A stretch of 43,328 nt of DNA from positions 1 through 43,328 of the forward strand of contig CACZZB010000011.1 in assembly GCA_902785555.1 (NCBI GenBank), given 5' to 3'. This document shows positions 1-8,508 of the stretch, in pieces. A program made the translations under genes and the position numbers. Position 1 is the first letter of the stretch. The number at the start of each line of letters is the position of its first letter. Below the pieces are notes generated by a model. The model ran no database searches and was not told the DNA's origin. It saw only the letters and a program-made list of their open reading frames with translations. The DNA comes from an uncultured Ruminococcus sp. (GTDB taxonomy: Bacteria > Bacillota > Clostridia > Oscillospirales > Acutalibacteraceae).

Positions 1-16
1 CCTTTGCTGCGTAAAA

Positions 17-47
17 AATTCCACCCTGTTTTTCACAGGATGGAATT
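17..47 (-). terminator. Intrinsic terminator downstream of the zinc-ribbon gene
   Basis: On the minus strand an 11-bp stem with one internal mismatch (AATTCCA and CCTG arms, loop 29-35) is followed directly by a run of T (plus-strand A run at 13-18). It lies about 100 bases past the stop of the zinc-ribbon membrane protein gene and would end that transcript. Confidence 0.65.
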
Positions 48-65
48 CTATAAAAATATTTTTGT

Positions 66-110
66 TTTTTTATCTGTCTACTTGACAGGGGGCGGTTCAC
101 TTTCGGATTA
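66..110. other. Possible insertion-sequence end remnant
   Basis: The stretch holds a 5-bp stem CTGTC/GACAG followed by a GC-rich tract unlike the surrounding AT-rich DNA. From memory it resembles the terminal inverted repeat of IS3-family elements in Clostridia (TG-starting end TGTCTACTTGACAGGGGGC). No transposase is present in the window, so this is either the tip of an element lying to the left or a solo relic. Recognition is from memory only. Confidence 0.2.
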
Positions 111-147
111 CCCGGTCTTTTTTTATGAAATTAATGTAATATTCACT

Positions 148-1065
148 TTACTGATTATTATTGTTTATATCATTTCCTCTGTAAACCGTATTATTATATG
201 TATCACCGTTCATAGCATCTGTTATACTGTCAGTCGGCTTTTTGGGAGAACTTCCTGAAAAAGGATTGTTCACTTTTATATATGCAAGATCATACTTTAT
301 GAAATGATACACTGCTGCACCTATACCTGCAATTGAAAGCAATATTATCAATATACCGAAAAAGCTCATGTTTAATTTTATATTATCACTTAAAATTGAT
401 GGTATTTTTGATTTGGCAGAACCCAAGCCTATAAAAAAGCTCAACATTCCTACAAGTTCCAAAAACGGTACTATAAGATAAACAAACGGTTCAAGTTTTG
501 GATTATTTGTTATAAACTTCTGAACATGAGGCAAAAATGTTGCCAATGCTGCCAAAAATGCAAATAAATACATAGTCGCACCAAATGCTGAAACTCCAAA
601 CAAGTTATATGACTGACTGTCTGAATAAAATACTGCATCGACACTAAGTGAAACAACGGGGAACATCATAAACAAAAATATAAGAACCGATACTGCATAC
701 GAACCATAGCGAAGTCCCATTTTTAATTTATCGGACATCCCTATAACAGACTTTACATTGTTCAAGCTCTCAAGCATATATGACTTGAAGTCATTTCCTG
801 ATACATTGTGCATATTATTCCGGACAGGTGCAACGGGCTGAGGACTGTTATAGCTTACGGGAGCAGGCGTATCTGCATAGCTGTTTGATACTATTGGATT
901 TTCAATAGAAAAATTAAATCCACAGTTTGAACAAAAATTATCCTGACCGTTTCTCGGTGTACCGCAGTTAGGACAAAAAATGTTACCTGAACCTTTTTCG
1001 GTACCGCAGTTTAAACAAGAATTTGCATTGGCATCAAGCTGATAACCACATTGTTTACAATACAT
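148..1065 (-). CDS. Zinc-ribbon membrane protein, function unknown
   Basis: The protein (305 residues from the chosen start) opens with two zinc-ribbon knuckles: Cys3/Cys6/Cys17/Cys20 and Cys31/Cys34/Cys45/Cys48, the double CxxC type common at the N-terminus of small Firmicute membrane proteins. A Pro/Asn-rich linker follows, then four hydrophobic segments (starting near residue 120) and a polar Asn/Gln-rich tail. The ATG at 1065 is preferred over an in-frame start 14 codons upstream because a GGAGG lies about 8 bases before it. A TATAAT-like hexamer at 1099-1104 may be its -10. The gene stands alone between the phosphate symporter and a terminator. The ribbons suggest a cytosolic metal-binding or protein-contact head on a membrane anchor; no specific function can be given. 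Confidence 0.8.
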   Translation of the reverse strand: MYCKQCGYQLDANANSCLNCGTEKGSGNIFCPNCGTPRNGQDNFCSNCGFNFSIENPIVSNSYADTPAPVSYNSPQPVAPVRNNMHNVSGNDFKSYMLESLNNVKSVIGMSDKLKMGLRYGSYAVSVLIFLFMMFPVVSLSVDAVFYSDSQSYNLFGVSAFGATMYLFAFLAALATFLPHVQKFITNNPKLEPFVYLIVPFLELVGMLSFFIGLGSAKSKIPSILSDNIKLNMSFFGILIILLSIAGIGAAVYHFIKYDLAYIKVNNPFSGSSPKKPTDSITDAMNGDTYNNTVYRGNDINNNNQ

Positions 1066-1170
1066 AAAAATTCCTCCATTTTCTTCACATATAAATATAT
1101 TATACAACTTTTTTCGTCAACAGTCTTTAGATATATTATACAAATTTACAAAAAAATCGTATCAACTTAT

Positions 1171-2817
1171 TTACATTCCACTTTGTATCGGTTTGAAATT
1201 CGGAAAAAACGAAAACGCTATATTTGTACTATGATCAGCTATTCTTTCCAGATTCGTCAAAAGCTCCATAAAAAGTGTACCTACCGTTGCATCACATTCT
1301 CCCTTACGCAAACGTTCGATATGTCTGTCTTTAAAAAGCTCTGTCTTATCATCTATCTGTTGTTCAGTGTCACCAACGAGCTTGAACATATCCCTGTCAC
1401 GTGACTCTCCGTCAAATATCTTCAAAGAATTATCTATAACATTGATAACAAGATCCTTTAACTCGTTTATCTCTCCGATAGCTTTTTCACTGAATGATTC
1501 ATTTTTATCTATCTGCATATCGGCTATCTCACAGATATTCTCTGCATGATCACCTATTCTTTCCATATCACTGACTACATGATAAAATTTGCCTATTTTT
1601 TCACGGTCTGCATCCTCTATCGCAAGAGCATTTATCTTGACAAGATAATTTGCTATTGTATGATTGAGATAATCTATTACCTCCTCATTCGACTCGACCT
1701 GCTCTATCTTATTCTTATCCTGCTCAAGCAAGGCTTCCATTGAAAGTATAAAATTTTTCCTTGCAAGTCTGCCCATTCTCTGTATCTCTTTGGTTATTTG
1801 ATTTACAGCAATTGGAGGAGTTTTAAGTATTCTTTCATCAACATATTTAAGACGGCATGGCTCTTTCTCTGCACTTTCCTCGCCTCTTATAACAAGACAA
1901 GCAATTTTTATAATAATATCGTTGCAGGGTAACAGTACCAACGTTGTAACTATACTGAATATGATATGTACAAGCGATATTTGAAGCGATACATTATCGG
2001 TAGAATTTTCTATCCATGAAACATACGGTGTAAATATCGTTATCAACGTGAACATCAGTACACCTATCGAACAAAAAATAACATATGAAAGAGAAGTTCT
2101 TCGAGCTGCCTTTGTCGCTCCTATCGAAGAAATTACAGAAGTGACACACGCTCCTATATGTATTCCATATACTATATATACGGCATTTGGCAATGCCAAT
2201 GCTCCTGCTGCTCCCAATGCCTGCAATACACCTACAGTTGCCGATGAGCTTTGTACTATTCCTGCAAATACCGTTCCGAAAAGTATTCCCACTATCGGAT
2301 TACTTACAGATGTTATCATATTCTGGAAAAAATCCATTGATGCAAGAGGCTTCAGATTATCGCTCATTGTTGTCATTCCAAAGAATAATATACCAAATCC
2401 CGCTATTATCTGTCCTGCATACTTGGTATTGTTTTTCTTGCTCAAACTTACCATAAATGCTCCGACACATATAAGAACAGGCATATATTGGGCTATATTA
2501 AACGACAATATAAGGCTCGTTACAGTCGTTCCTATTGTCGCTCCCATTATTACTCCCATGCCCTGTGTCAGCGTCATCAATCCTGCATTTACAAATCCCA
2601 CGACCATTACTGATACGGCTGTCGAGCTTTGTATAATTGCAGTTACAACTATACCGACCAATGCTCCCAAAAACTTGTTTGATGTCAGCTTTTCAAGTAT
2701 CACTCTCAGCTTTGCACCTGCCGCAAGCTCAAGGCCATCACCAAGAAGTTTCATGCCGTACAGAAAAAGTCCGAGACCACCCAATGCAAGGATTATTTGT
2801 GTTGCCACTTCGGTCAT
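1171..2817 (-). CDS. Na+/phosphate symporter family protein with C-terminal PhoU-like domain
   Basis: This 548-residue inner-membrane protein belongs to the NptA/YjbB-type Na/Pi cotransporter family, which moves inorganic phosphate with sodium. The N-terminal ~330 residues are hydrophobic and contain the two inverted QSS signatures of the family, QSSTAVSVMV near residue 64 and QSSSATVGVL near residue 190. From about residue 340 the sequence is charged and helical and matches the PhoU-like tail of bacterial members, probably a cytosolic regulatory domain. The ATG is preceded by GGAGG. No pst or phoU gene is nearby, so phosphate regulation cannot be read from context. Transport direction (uptake or efflux) is uncertain; family members do both. 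Confidence 0.9.
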   Translation of the reverse strand: MTEVATQIILALGGLGLFLYGMKLLGDGLELAAGAKLRVILEKLTSNKFLGALVGIVVTAIIQSSTAVSVMVVGFVNAGLMTLTQGMGVIMGATIGTTVTSLILSFNIAQYMPVLICVGAFMVSLSKKNNTKYAGQIIAGFGILFFGMTTMSDNLKPLASMDFFQNMITSVSNPIVGILFGTVFAGIVQSSSATVGVLQALGAAGALALPNAVYIVYGIHIGACVTSVISSIGATKAARRTSLSYVIFCSIGVLMFTLITIFTPYVSWIENSTDNVSLQISLVHIIFSIVTTLVLLPCNDIIIKIACLVIRGEESAEKEPCRLKYVDERILKTPPIAVNQITKEIQRMGRLARKNFILSMEALLEQDKNKIEQVESNEEVIDYLNHTIANYLVKINALAIEDADREKIGKFYHVVSDMERIGDHAENICEIADMQIDKNESFSEKAIGEINELKDLVINVIDNSLKIFDGESRDRDMFKLVGDTEQQIDDKTELFKDRHIERLRKGECDATVGTLFMELLTNLERIADHSTNIAFSFFPNFKPIQSGM

Positions 2818-2984
2818 AAAAAATCCTCCATATTCTTTTTCTTTTAAAAAAATTCTTCCTGTTCAATAATATTACAATATTCGTCTTTAAATATTCTTTT
2901 AAAGAATTAAAAAATATTTTTATTTTTCATATAAAATACATTAAGCATACTATTAATTTTTAGTTTTTTGATACAATAGTAATT

Positions 2985-3398
2985 TTATATGATGATGCCA
3001 TTGCAATGGTCTATTTCATGTTGTATTATCTCTGCCGTAAAATCTTTGTATTTATTTTTGTGCTTTTTTAAAAGCATATCACTATATTCTACTTCTATTT
3101 CTTTCCACCTTATAGTTTTTCTTACTCCGTCTAATGACAAACATCCTTCTTCGGTTTCATAACTCTCTTTTGAATGTGAAATTATTTTCGGATTTATCAT
3201 AATTATCGGTATTATCCCTATCTGTACTGCTATTATATTCTTATGCACCCCTATCATATTTGCTGCCAATCCTACACACATTTCTTTATTGGCATCAAGC
3301 GTATCCAACAAATCTCTTGCTGTCTGAAGATCTTCTTTTCCTGCCGTTTTAGATCTTCTCATCAAAACCATCACATCTCTCACTATTTCCCTGACCAT
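2985..3398 (-). CDS. Peptide deformylase-like protein (atypical short paralogue)
   Basis: The product is 137 residues from the ATG at 3398, chosen because AGGAGG precedes it at normal distance; an upstream in-frame start at 3425 lies inside or before that site. Deformylases remove the N-formyl group from new proteins using a metal held by one Cys and two His. Here motif II (EEGCLSL) and motif III (QHEIDHCNG) are intact, but motif I reads CVGLAANM where active enzymes have GxGxAAxQ: the first Gly is Cys and the catalytic Gln is Met. The protein is also shorter than the usual 150-190 residues. This fits a known group of short Def-like paralogues whose activity is doubtful. No fmt gene is next to it; it lies after radA on the same strand. 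Confidence 0.8.
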   Translation of the reverse strand: MVREIVRDVMVLMRRSKTAGKEDLQTARDLLDTLDANKEMCVGLAANMIGVHKNIIAVQIGIIPIIMINPKIISHSKESYETEEGCLSLDGVRKTIRWKEIEVEYSDMLLKKHKNKYKDFTAEIIQHEIDHCNGIII

Positions 3399-3563
3399 TT
3401 GTATATTTCCTCCTGTACTTTCCAATAATCATATTTGAGGTGATAATATATATGATATTTATTCCATGTAATGAAAATTGTATTTATCAAAAAGACGGTT
3501 ACTGCAATCTTGAAAAAACTTCTTTCGTCACAAACTGCTCCGATAATTCCTGTGCTTATAAAA

Positions 3564-4943
3564 TCATCCGCCCAATACAGAAACAGCCTCTCTGATACTT
3601 CTTACACCTATTATCTCAATTTCACTGTCCGACGGTACTATCAGACCTTTTACATTATGATACGGCATTATACATTTTTTGAACCCTAATCTTGCTGCTT
3701 CGGATACTCTGACCGCTGCACGACTTACTGAACGTATCTCGCCCGTTAATCCGACTTCACCGAATGCAACTACATTTTCAGGTACTATCATATCTTTTAA
3801 GCTGCTTACCAGTGCCATTGACACCGCCAAATCGGTTGCAGGCTCGTCCAATCTCAATCCCCCTATAACATTAATATATGCATCCATGCTTGAAAAGAAA
3901 TACCCACATCTCTTTTCAAGCACCGCAAGAAGCATCGACATCCTGTTATAATCAAATCCTGTACACATTCTTCTTGCATTTCCGTAACCCGAATTTGTAA
4001 CAAGTCCCTGTATTTCCGCAAGTATCGGTCTTGAACCTTCCATTGTACACGCTACACAAGTTCCCGATACATTCTTTGGTCTGCCCGATAACAGCATTAA
4101 TGAAGGATTTTCCACTTCGCTCAATCCTATATCGCTCATTTGAAATACTCCTATCTCATTCGTTGACCCATATCTGTTTTTTACTGCTCTCAATATCCTG
4201 TATGACATCTGCTTATCGCCTTCAAAATACAATACAGCATCAACTATATGCTCCAAAACTTTCGGACCTGCAATAGCTCCGTCTTTATTGACATGACCAA
4301 CTATTATACACGGTACATCAAGCGATTTTGATACCCTCATTAATATATTTGTACATTCCCTTACTTGTGTGACACTTCCCGGACTTGAACTCAATTCTTT
4401 ATAATTCATTGTCTGTATGGAGTCTATCATAACCAAGTCAGGCTTTTCAGTCTGTATCTGCTCTGCAACTATCTCTACATCTGTTTCGGTCATTACAAAA
4501 AGATTATCACAGTTCACCCCCAATCTCGATGCTCTTAATTTTATCTGTCTTTTCGATTCCTCGCCGGATATATATAATATCTTCAATATCCTTCCAAGAT
4601 GGTTACATATCTGTAAAAGTATCGTTGATTTTCCTATACCCGGGTCTCCTCCCAACAGTACAAGTGAACCTTTAACTATTCCTCCGCCGAGAACTCTGTC
4701 CAATTCTTTTGACCCCGTATAATATCTTTCTTCATCTTCCGTTGATATTTCAGATATTCTCATCGGTATAGCCGAGGGTCTTGCTCTTTTCTGCGGTGAC
4801 TGCGAACCTGTCTTGGTTACTTCCTTTATCTCCTCATTCAAAGTATTCCATTCACCGCAGCCCGGACATTTTCCGTACCATTTTGCACTCTCATATCCGC
4901 ATTCCGAACATACATACATACTTTTTATCTTAGTATTTGCCAT
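3564..4943 (-). CDS. radA: DNA repair protein RadA (Sms)
   Basis: RadA is a RecA-like ATPase and branch-migration helicase that processes recombination intermediates. The 459 residues show the full architecture: a zinc finger with Cys12, Cys15, Cys26 and Cys29, a RecA-type core with Walker A GGDPGIGKST at about 98-107, a Walker B LVMID, the RadA-specific KNR-Y-G motif (KNRYG; usually KNRFG), and a C-terminal Lon-protease-like domain without the Lon catalytic dyad. The Phe-to-Tyr change is conservative. The start lies 3 bases past the stop of the cwlD-like gene with an AAAGGA inside the end of that gene, so translation is probably coupled. Length is normal for the family. Confidence 0.97.
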   Translation of the reverse strand: MANTKIKSMYVCSECGYESAKWYGKCPGCGEWNTLNEEIKEVTKTGSQSPQKRARPSAIPMRISEISTEDEERYYTGSKELDRVLGGGIVKGSLVLLGGDPGIGKSTILLQICNHLGRILKILYISGEESKRQIKLRASRLGVNCDNLFVMTETDVEIVAEQIQTEKPDLVMIDSIQTMNYKELSSSPGSVTQVRECTNILMRVSKSLDVPCIIVGHVNKDGAIAGPKVLEHIVDAVLYFEGDKQMSYRILRAVKNRYGSTNEIGVFQMSDIGLSEVENPSLMLLSGRPKNVSGTCVACTMEGSRPILAEIQGLVTNSGYGNARRMCTGFDYNRMSMLLAVLEKRCGYFFSSMDAYINVIGGLRLDEPATDLAVSMALVSSLKDMIVPENVVAFGEVGLTGEIRSVSRAAVRVSEAARLGFKKCIMPYHNVKGLIVPSDSEIEIIGVRSIREAVSVLGG

Positions 4944-4946
4944 TTC

Positions 4947-5669
4947 TCAAACCATTCCTTTTTTATTTATATATCCCAATATTCCGCTGTATATTGAAAA
5001 TGCCATTTTTTGCTGATAATCGTTATCCGACAATTTTTTTGCCTCCTCAGCATTGGATAAAAATCCACATTCTACTATAACAGCCGGAACTTCCGCTTTA
5101 TTCAAAATATATATGCTGCTGTCTGCTGACTTCAATTCCCTTTTATTTTCGGGCTGCAACATCCCTGTAACCGATTTCCTCATTTCTTCCGCCAAAACTG
5201 CACTTTTGGGATTGTTCTTTGAATAAAACATCTGTGTTCCGAAATATTGGCTCTGTTCAAATTTATTTTGGTGTATGCTTACAAGTATATTATTCTTTTT
5301 ACCATTTATTATACCGACCCTGTTTTTCAAATCGGATACTTTCTTTTCTCTTGTACTTTCAGCTGTACTATCATATATCGAAACATCATCTTCTCTTGTC
5401 ATTGTAACTTTATGTCCGCTTATTTCAAGCATATCTCTTAATTTCTTTGCTATACTCAAATTTATATCCTTTTCAAATATCCCGTTATCAACTGCTCCGC
5501 TGTCCTCTCCTCCATGACCTGCATCTATAACTATTACAGGCTCGATGATATTTTCAGCCGCCGCACTCATACTTTCATCATAATTAAATGCAGTGTACAA
5601 TAACCCTCCAAAAAGAAATATACATATCAGCGATACCGAACAGCATAAATATACTTTCAGTTTTTCCAT
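4947..5669 (-). CDS. cwlD: N-acetylmuramoyl-L-alanine amidase, CwlD-like
   Basis: An Amidase_3 enzyme cleaving the bond between N-acetylmuramic acid and L-alanine in peptidoglycan. The 240-residue protein has a single N-terminal hydrophobic segment (about residues 7-26), i.e. a signal anchor, then the catalytic domain: zinc ligands His52 (DAGHGG), Glu66 (GIFEKD) and the His of VSIHQNKF, and the catalytic Glu of VIVECGFLSN. Size and lack of a wall-binding domain match CwlD, which with PdaA makes muramic-delta-lactam in spore cortex; that role is inferred. The ATG at 5669 is chosen because GAGGTGG precedes it; a longer in-frame start exists at 5699. It forms a unit with radA just downstream. 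Confidence 0.85.
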   Translation of the reverse strand: MEKLKVYLCCSVSLICIFLFGGLLYTAFNYDESMSAAAENIIEPVIVIDAGHGGEDSGAVDNGIFEKDINLSIAKKLRDMLEISGHKVTMTREDDVSIYDSTAESTREKKVSDLKNRVGIINGKKNNILVSIHQNKFEQSQYFGTQMFYSKNNPKSAVLAEEMRKSVTGMLQPENKRELKSADSSIYILNKAEVPAVIVECGFLSNAEEAKKLSDNDYQQKMAFSIYSGILGYINKKGMV

Positions 5670-5719
5670 AAAAACCACCTCATTATATTTATATGACATG
5701 ATTTTTTATTTCATAACTC

Positions 5720-5748
5720 AAAAAGCGGTCAAAAAAGACCGCTTTTTT
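5720..5748 (-). terminator. Intrinsic terminator after the coiled-coil gene
   Basis: A GC-rich stem, AAGCGGTC pairing with GACCGCTT around a 6-base A/T loop, is flanked by A and T runs on both sides. It lies between the coiled-coil gene and the cwlD-like gene, so it separates two minus-strand transcripts; the flanking runs allow it to work on either strand. Confidence 0.85.
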
Positions 5749-5782
5749 TCTATAAGTATATCATAATACTATGTACAACTTT

Positions 5783-6502
5783 TTACTCGTCATGTCCGCT
5801 GTCTTCAAATACTTCCTTCGTCATTTCATCTGAATATTCAATAAACGGAGCTCTGCCTGACGGAAAATCAAATTCCTGTTCATCAAACGGCAACGAATTC
5901 TTTATATAAAATTCTTCTTTTATTTTCTTTAAATTATCCATATTTTTGCATAATCTCAGATATACATTATCAAGTCTGTCATCAAGTGTAAGTGTACCTA
6001 TCTTTATATCTCTACGCAAAAATACAAGGTCTTCACGGAAAAGCTCTATTTCTTTTTCAATGTTGTCTATCAACATTACTGTATCCATAGCTTTTTCCTG
6101 TGCTTCATCTACAACGCTGTGTGCCCTTATCTCTGCATCCATTTTTATTTTTATAAGACTTTCCTGAAGCTCATCATAACGTTTCGCCTTTATTTCATAT
6201 GTATCTATCTGTTCCTGCAAATTTCTTTTTTCTTCCAATCTCTGTTCAAGTTCCTTTTGATACACCTCTATATCATTATCACGCTGAGCAATTACTTCAG
6301 CTACTTTCATCTGTGCATCCTGAACCGATTTATATAAAGCATTTCTCGCTGCTGTCATTTCTATAAGAGCTATATTTTTATCCGTTAATTCAAGATTCTT
6401 TTCTTCAAGCTTTCTTTCAAGAAAATCTATCTGTTCTTCCGGTGTCAGCTTATGCTCAACAATTTCAACTGCTTCCAACTGATTTAATTTCTTTTCTGAC
6501 AT
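5783..6502 (-). CDS. DivIVA-like coiled-coil protein, function unknown
   Basis: The 239-residue protein is soluble, highly charged and almost wholly helical. Residues ~20-115 are an uninterrupted coiled coil rich in Glu, Lys, Leu and Gln; residues ~125-150 (AEIRAHSVVDEAQEKA region) look like the second coiled coil of DivIVA/GpsB-type proteins, where the A-x-x-I-x-x-x-A-x-x-x-A pattern recurs. The last 40 residues are acidic. The conserved N-terminal DivIVA membrane-binding loop is not obvious, so a direct DivIVA label is not justified. It has its own promoter and terminator, which argues for a real, separately regulated gene. AGGGGG precedes the ATG. A role in cell division, polarity or spore morphogenesis is speculative. 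Confidence 0.8.
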   Translation of the reverse strand: MSEKKLNQLEAVEIVEHKLTPEEQIDFLERKLEEKNLELTDKNIALIEMTAARNALYKSVQDAQMKVAEVIAQRDNDIEVYQKELEQRLEEKRNLQEQIDTYEIKAKRYDELQESLIKIKMDAEIRAHSVVDEAQEKAMDTVMLIDNIEKEIELFREDLVFLRRDIKIGTLTLDDRLDNVYLRLCKNMDNLKKIKEEFYIKNSLPFDEQEFDFPSGRAPFIEYSDEMTKEVFEDSGHDE

Positions 6503-6529
6503 ATTAAATACCCCCTGTCATATAAGGAA

Positions 6530-6559
6530 ATTATACCACATTTACACCTTATAAATCAA
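6530..6559 (-). promoter_or_regulatory. Sigma-A-type promoter of the coiled-coil gene
   Basis: On the minus strand TTGATT and TATAAT are separated by 18 bases, and TGG immediately before the -10 gives an extended -10 (TGnTATAAT). The expected start of transcription lies about 20 bases before the AGGGGG ribosome site of the coiled-coil gene. Confidence 0.65.
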
Positions 6560-6585
6560 TATTTTTATGCAAATTCATATAAAAT

Positions 6586-8496
6586 TTATACTCTCTTAAA
6601 ATTTTTTTCTATCTCATTTTTTGAAATAAAAAAATATATCGGTCTGCCATGAGGACAATATTTTACATCAGGATTTTCTTCAAGTTCAATTGCAAGATGT
6701 ATCAATTCTTCCGGTTTATTCACATTTCCCGCTTTTATAGCCGCTCTGCACGCTGTATTTTGATATATCCACTCCATTTTCTCTGAAAGTATTATCTTTT
6801 TATGCTTTTGAAGATAATCCGATATTTCAAGAAAAGCTTCCGTTATTTCCAGCTTTTCCAACAACAATGGAACGGAACGAATCAATATTCTTCCATTTCC
6901 GAAGTCATCTATATCGAATCCTGCTTTGAACAGCATATATTTATTTTCAAGAACTGTCTGATATTCATTTTTTTCCAATGTAACAGTCAAAGGTTCAATC
7001 AGCATTTGATTATCCGTTGAAGGATTTTGCTTTTTAAGCCTTTCATATATAAGCCTTTCATGTGCCGCATGTTTATCTATAAACATTATCCTTTCATCAT
7101 CATATTCTATTATGATATACGTTCTGAAAGCCTCTCCTATATATTTTATCGGCTTTTCAGGTCTTTTTTCCTCGACTTCAACTGCTTTGTCTTTTTCCTG
7201 TTCAATCTCAGCCGAAAAATCTATTATTTCATCGCTGTTTATCTTAAAGTCACTATCGTTCTTATCATTTTTATTATAATGCTCTGCAAGATTTACTTTT
7301 CTGACATTCCTTATTTCGGAAAATCTATTGACTTCTTTTTTCTGTTTGTCAAAATCATCTATCTCAGGTATAAAAACATTATATTCCTCTTTTTCTTTAA
7401 CATTCGGCAAACCAATCTGTATGCCGCTTGCAGGCTGTTGCATAAACATTGTTACAGGTTTTTCATAAACAAAATCACTTTTGGGAATTTCTACGTTTCT
7501 TGTATCATAATTTGCTACTGCTGACTTGACCCCATAATACACACATTCATATATAGGTTTTTCATTCGTGAATCTTATCTCCAGCTTAGCCGGATGAACA
7601 TTGACATCAAGCTCTGAACAATCCAACTCTATATTCATTACACAAGCCGGGAATTTTCCTGACATTATACAGCCGCTGTATGCCTGTTCCAATGCCGCCA
7701 TAGCAGTTTTTGACCTGACATATCTGCCATTTACGAAAAACACCTGCATATTTCTGCTTGCTCTGTTTGCACTGACAGGCTTACTTACATAACCACTCAT
7801 CTTTACTCCGCCGAATTCATACGATACAGGTATAAGACTCGTTGCAAACTGTTTTCCAAACACCTGTAAAATCGCTGTATCAAGTTTTCCGTTGCCTGAT
7901 GTTTTCATAAGCTGTTTTCCGTCACGAATAAATGTAAAGCTGATTTCGGGATGCGAAAGGGCTATTCTGTCCATTAATGACGATATATTATTTGACTCAG
8001 CTACATCTTTTTTAAGGAATTTCATTCTCGCCGGTACATTATAGAACAAATCCCTGACTACAAACGTAGTTCCCTGAGGACATCCCACTGGCTCAAACAA
8101 TTTTTCCTCTCCGCCCTCTATGACATATCTTGTACCTTCAGCGTCATTTTTATTCTTTGTAAGAATATCCACTTTCGACACTGCACATATTGATGCAAGA
8201 GCTTCCCCTCGGAATCCCAATGTCATAATACTGTCGAGGTCATCCTGCTCGGATATTTTACTTGTCGCATGACGCAAAAATGCATTTTTCACATCATCTC
8301 TTTCAATACCTACACCATTATCTGTCACTCTCATAAAAGCAACTCCGCCATGCTGTATTTCAACGGTTATTTCAGTTGAATCCGCATCTATCGCATTTTC
8401 AACCAATTCCTTTATAACAGAACTCGGTCTTTCTATTACCTCACCTGCCGCTATCAATTCAGCCACTTGTTTTGAAAGAACATTTATTACTCCCAT
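6586..8496 (-). CDS. mutL: DNA mismatch repair protein MutL
   Basis: MutL couples mismatch recognition by MutS to strand removal. The 636-residue protein has the N-terminal GHKL ATPase (KELVENAIDAD near residue 30, DNGVGI, GFRGEALASI), a low-complexity charged linker (~340-440) and a C-terminal dimerisation domain. The C-terminal region carries the metal-binding endonuclease motif in the variant form DKHAAHERLIYE and the CPHGRP motif, so this is the nicking type of MutL used by bacteria without MutH. A QMLIEP stretch just after it fits the sliding-clamp-binding motif QxLLxP. GGAG precedes the ATG. It starts 12 bases after mutS ends, so the two are cotranscribed. Confidence 0.97.
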   Translation of the reverse strand: MGVINVLSKQVAELIAAGEVIERPSSVIKELVENAIDADSTEITVEIQHGGVAFMRVTDNGVGIERDDVKNAFLRHATSKISEQDDLDSIMTLGFRGEALASICAVSKVDILTKNKNDAEGTRYVIEGGEEKLFEPVGCPQGTTFVVRDLFYNVPARMKFLKKDVAESNNISSLMDRIALSHPEISFTFIRDGKQLMKTSGNGKLDTAILQVFGKQFATSLIPVSYEFGGVKMSGYVSKPVSANRASRNMQVFFVNGRYVRSKTAMAALEQAYSGCIMSGKFPACVMNIELDCSELDVNVHPAKLEIRFTNEKPIYECVYYGVKSAVANYDTRNVEIPKSDFVYEKPVTMFMQQPASGIQIGLPNVKEKEEYNVFIPEIDDFDKQKKEVNRFSEIRNVRKVNLAEHYNKNDKNDSDFKINSDEIIDFSAEIEQEKDKAVEVEEKRPEKPIKYIGEAFRTYIIIEYDDERIMFIDKHAAHERLIYERLKKQNPSTDNQMLIEPLTVTLEKNEYQTVLENKYMLFKAGFDIDDFGNGRILIRSVPLLLEKLEITEAFLEISDYLQKHKKIILSEKMEWIYQNTACRAAIKAGNVNKPEELIHLAIELEENPDVKYCPHGRPIYFFISKNEIEKNFKRV

Positions 8497-8508
8497 GCCC
8501 TAACTCCT

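Noticed and set aside
2048..2869. Long plus-strand open frame opposite the Na+/Pi symporter gene
   Set aside because: It is the antisense shadow of a well-supported gene, has low-complexity Pro/Ile/Thr composition, no ribosome site and no family resemblance.
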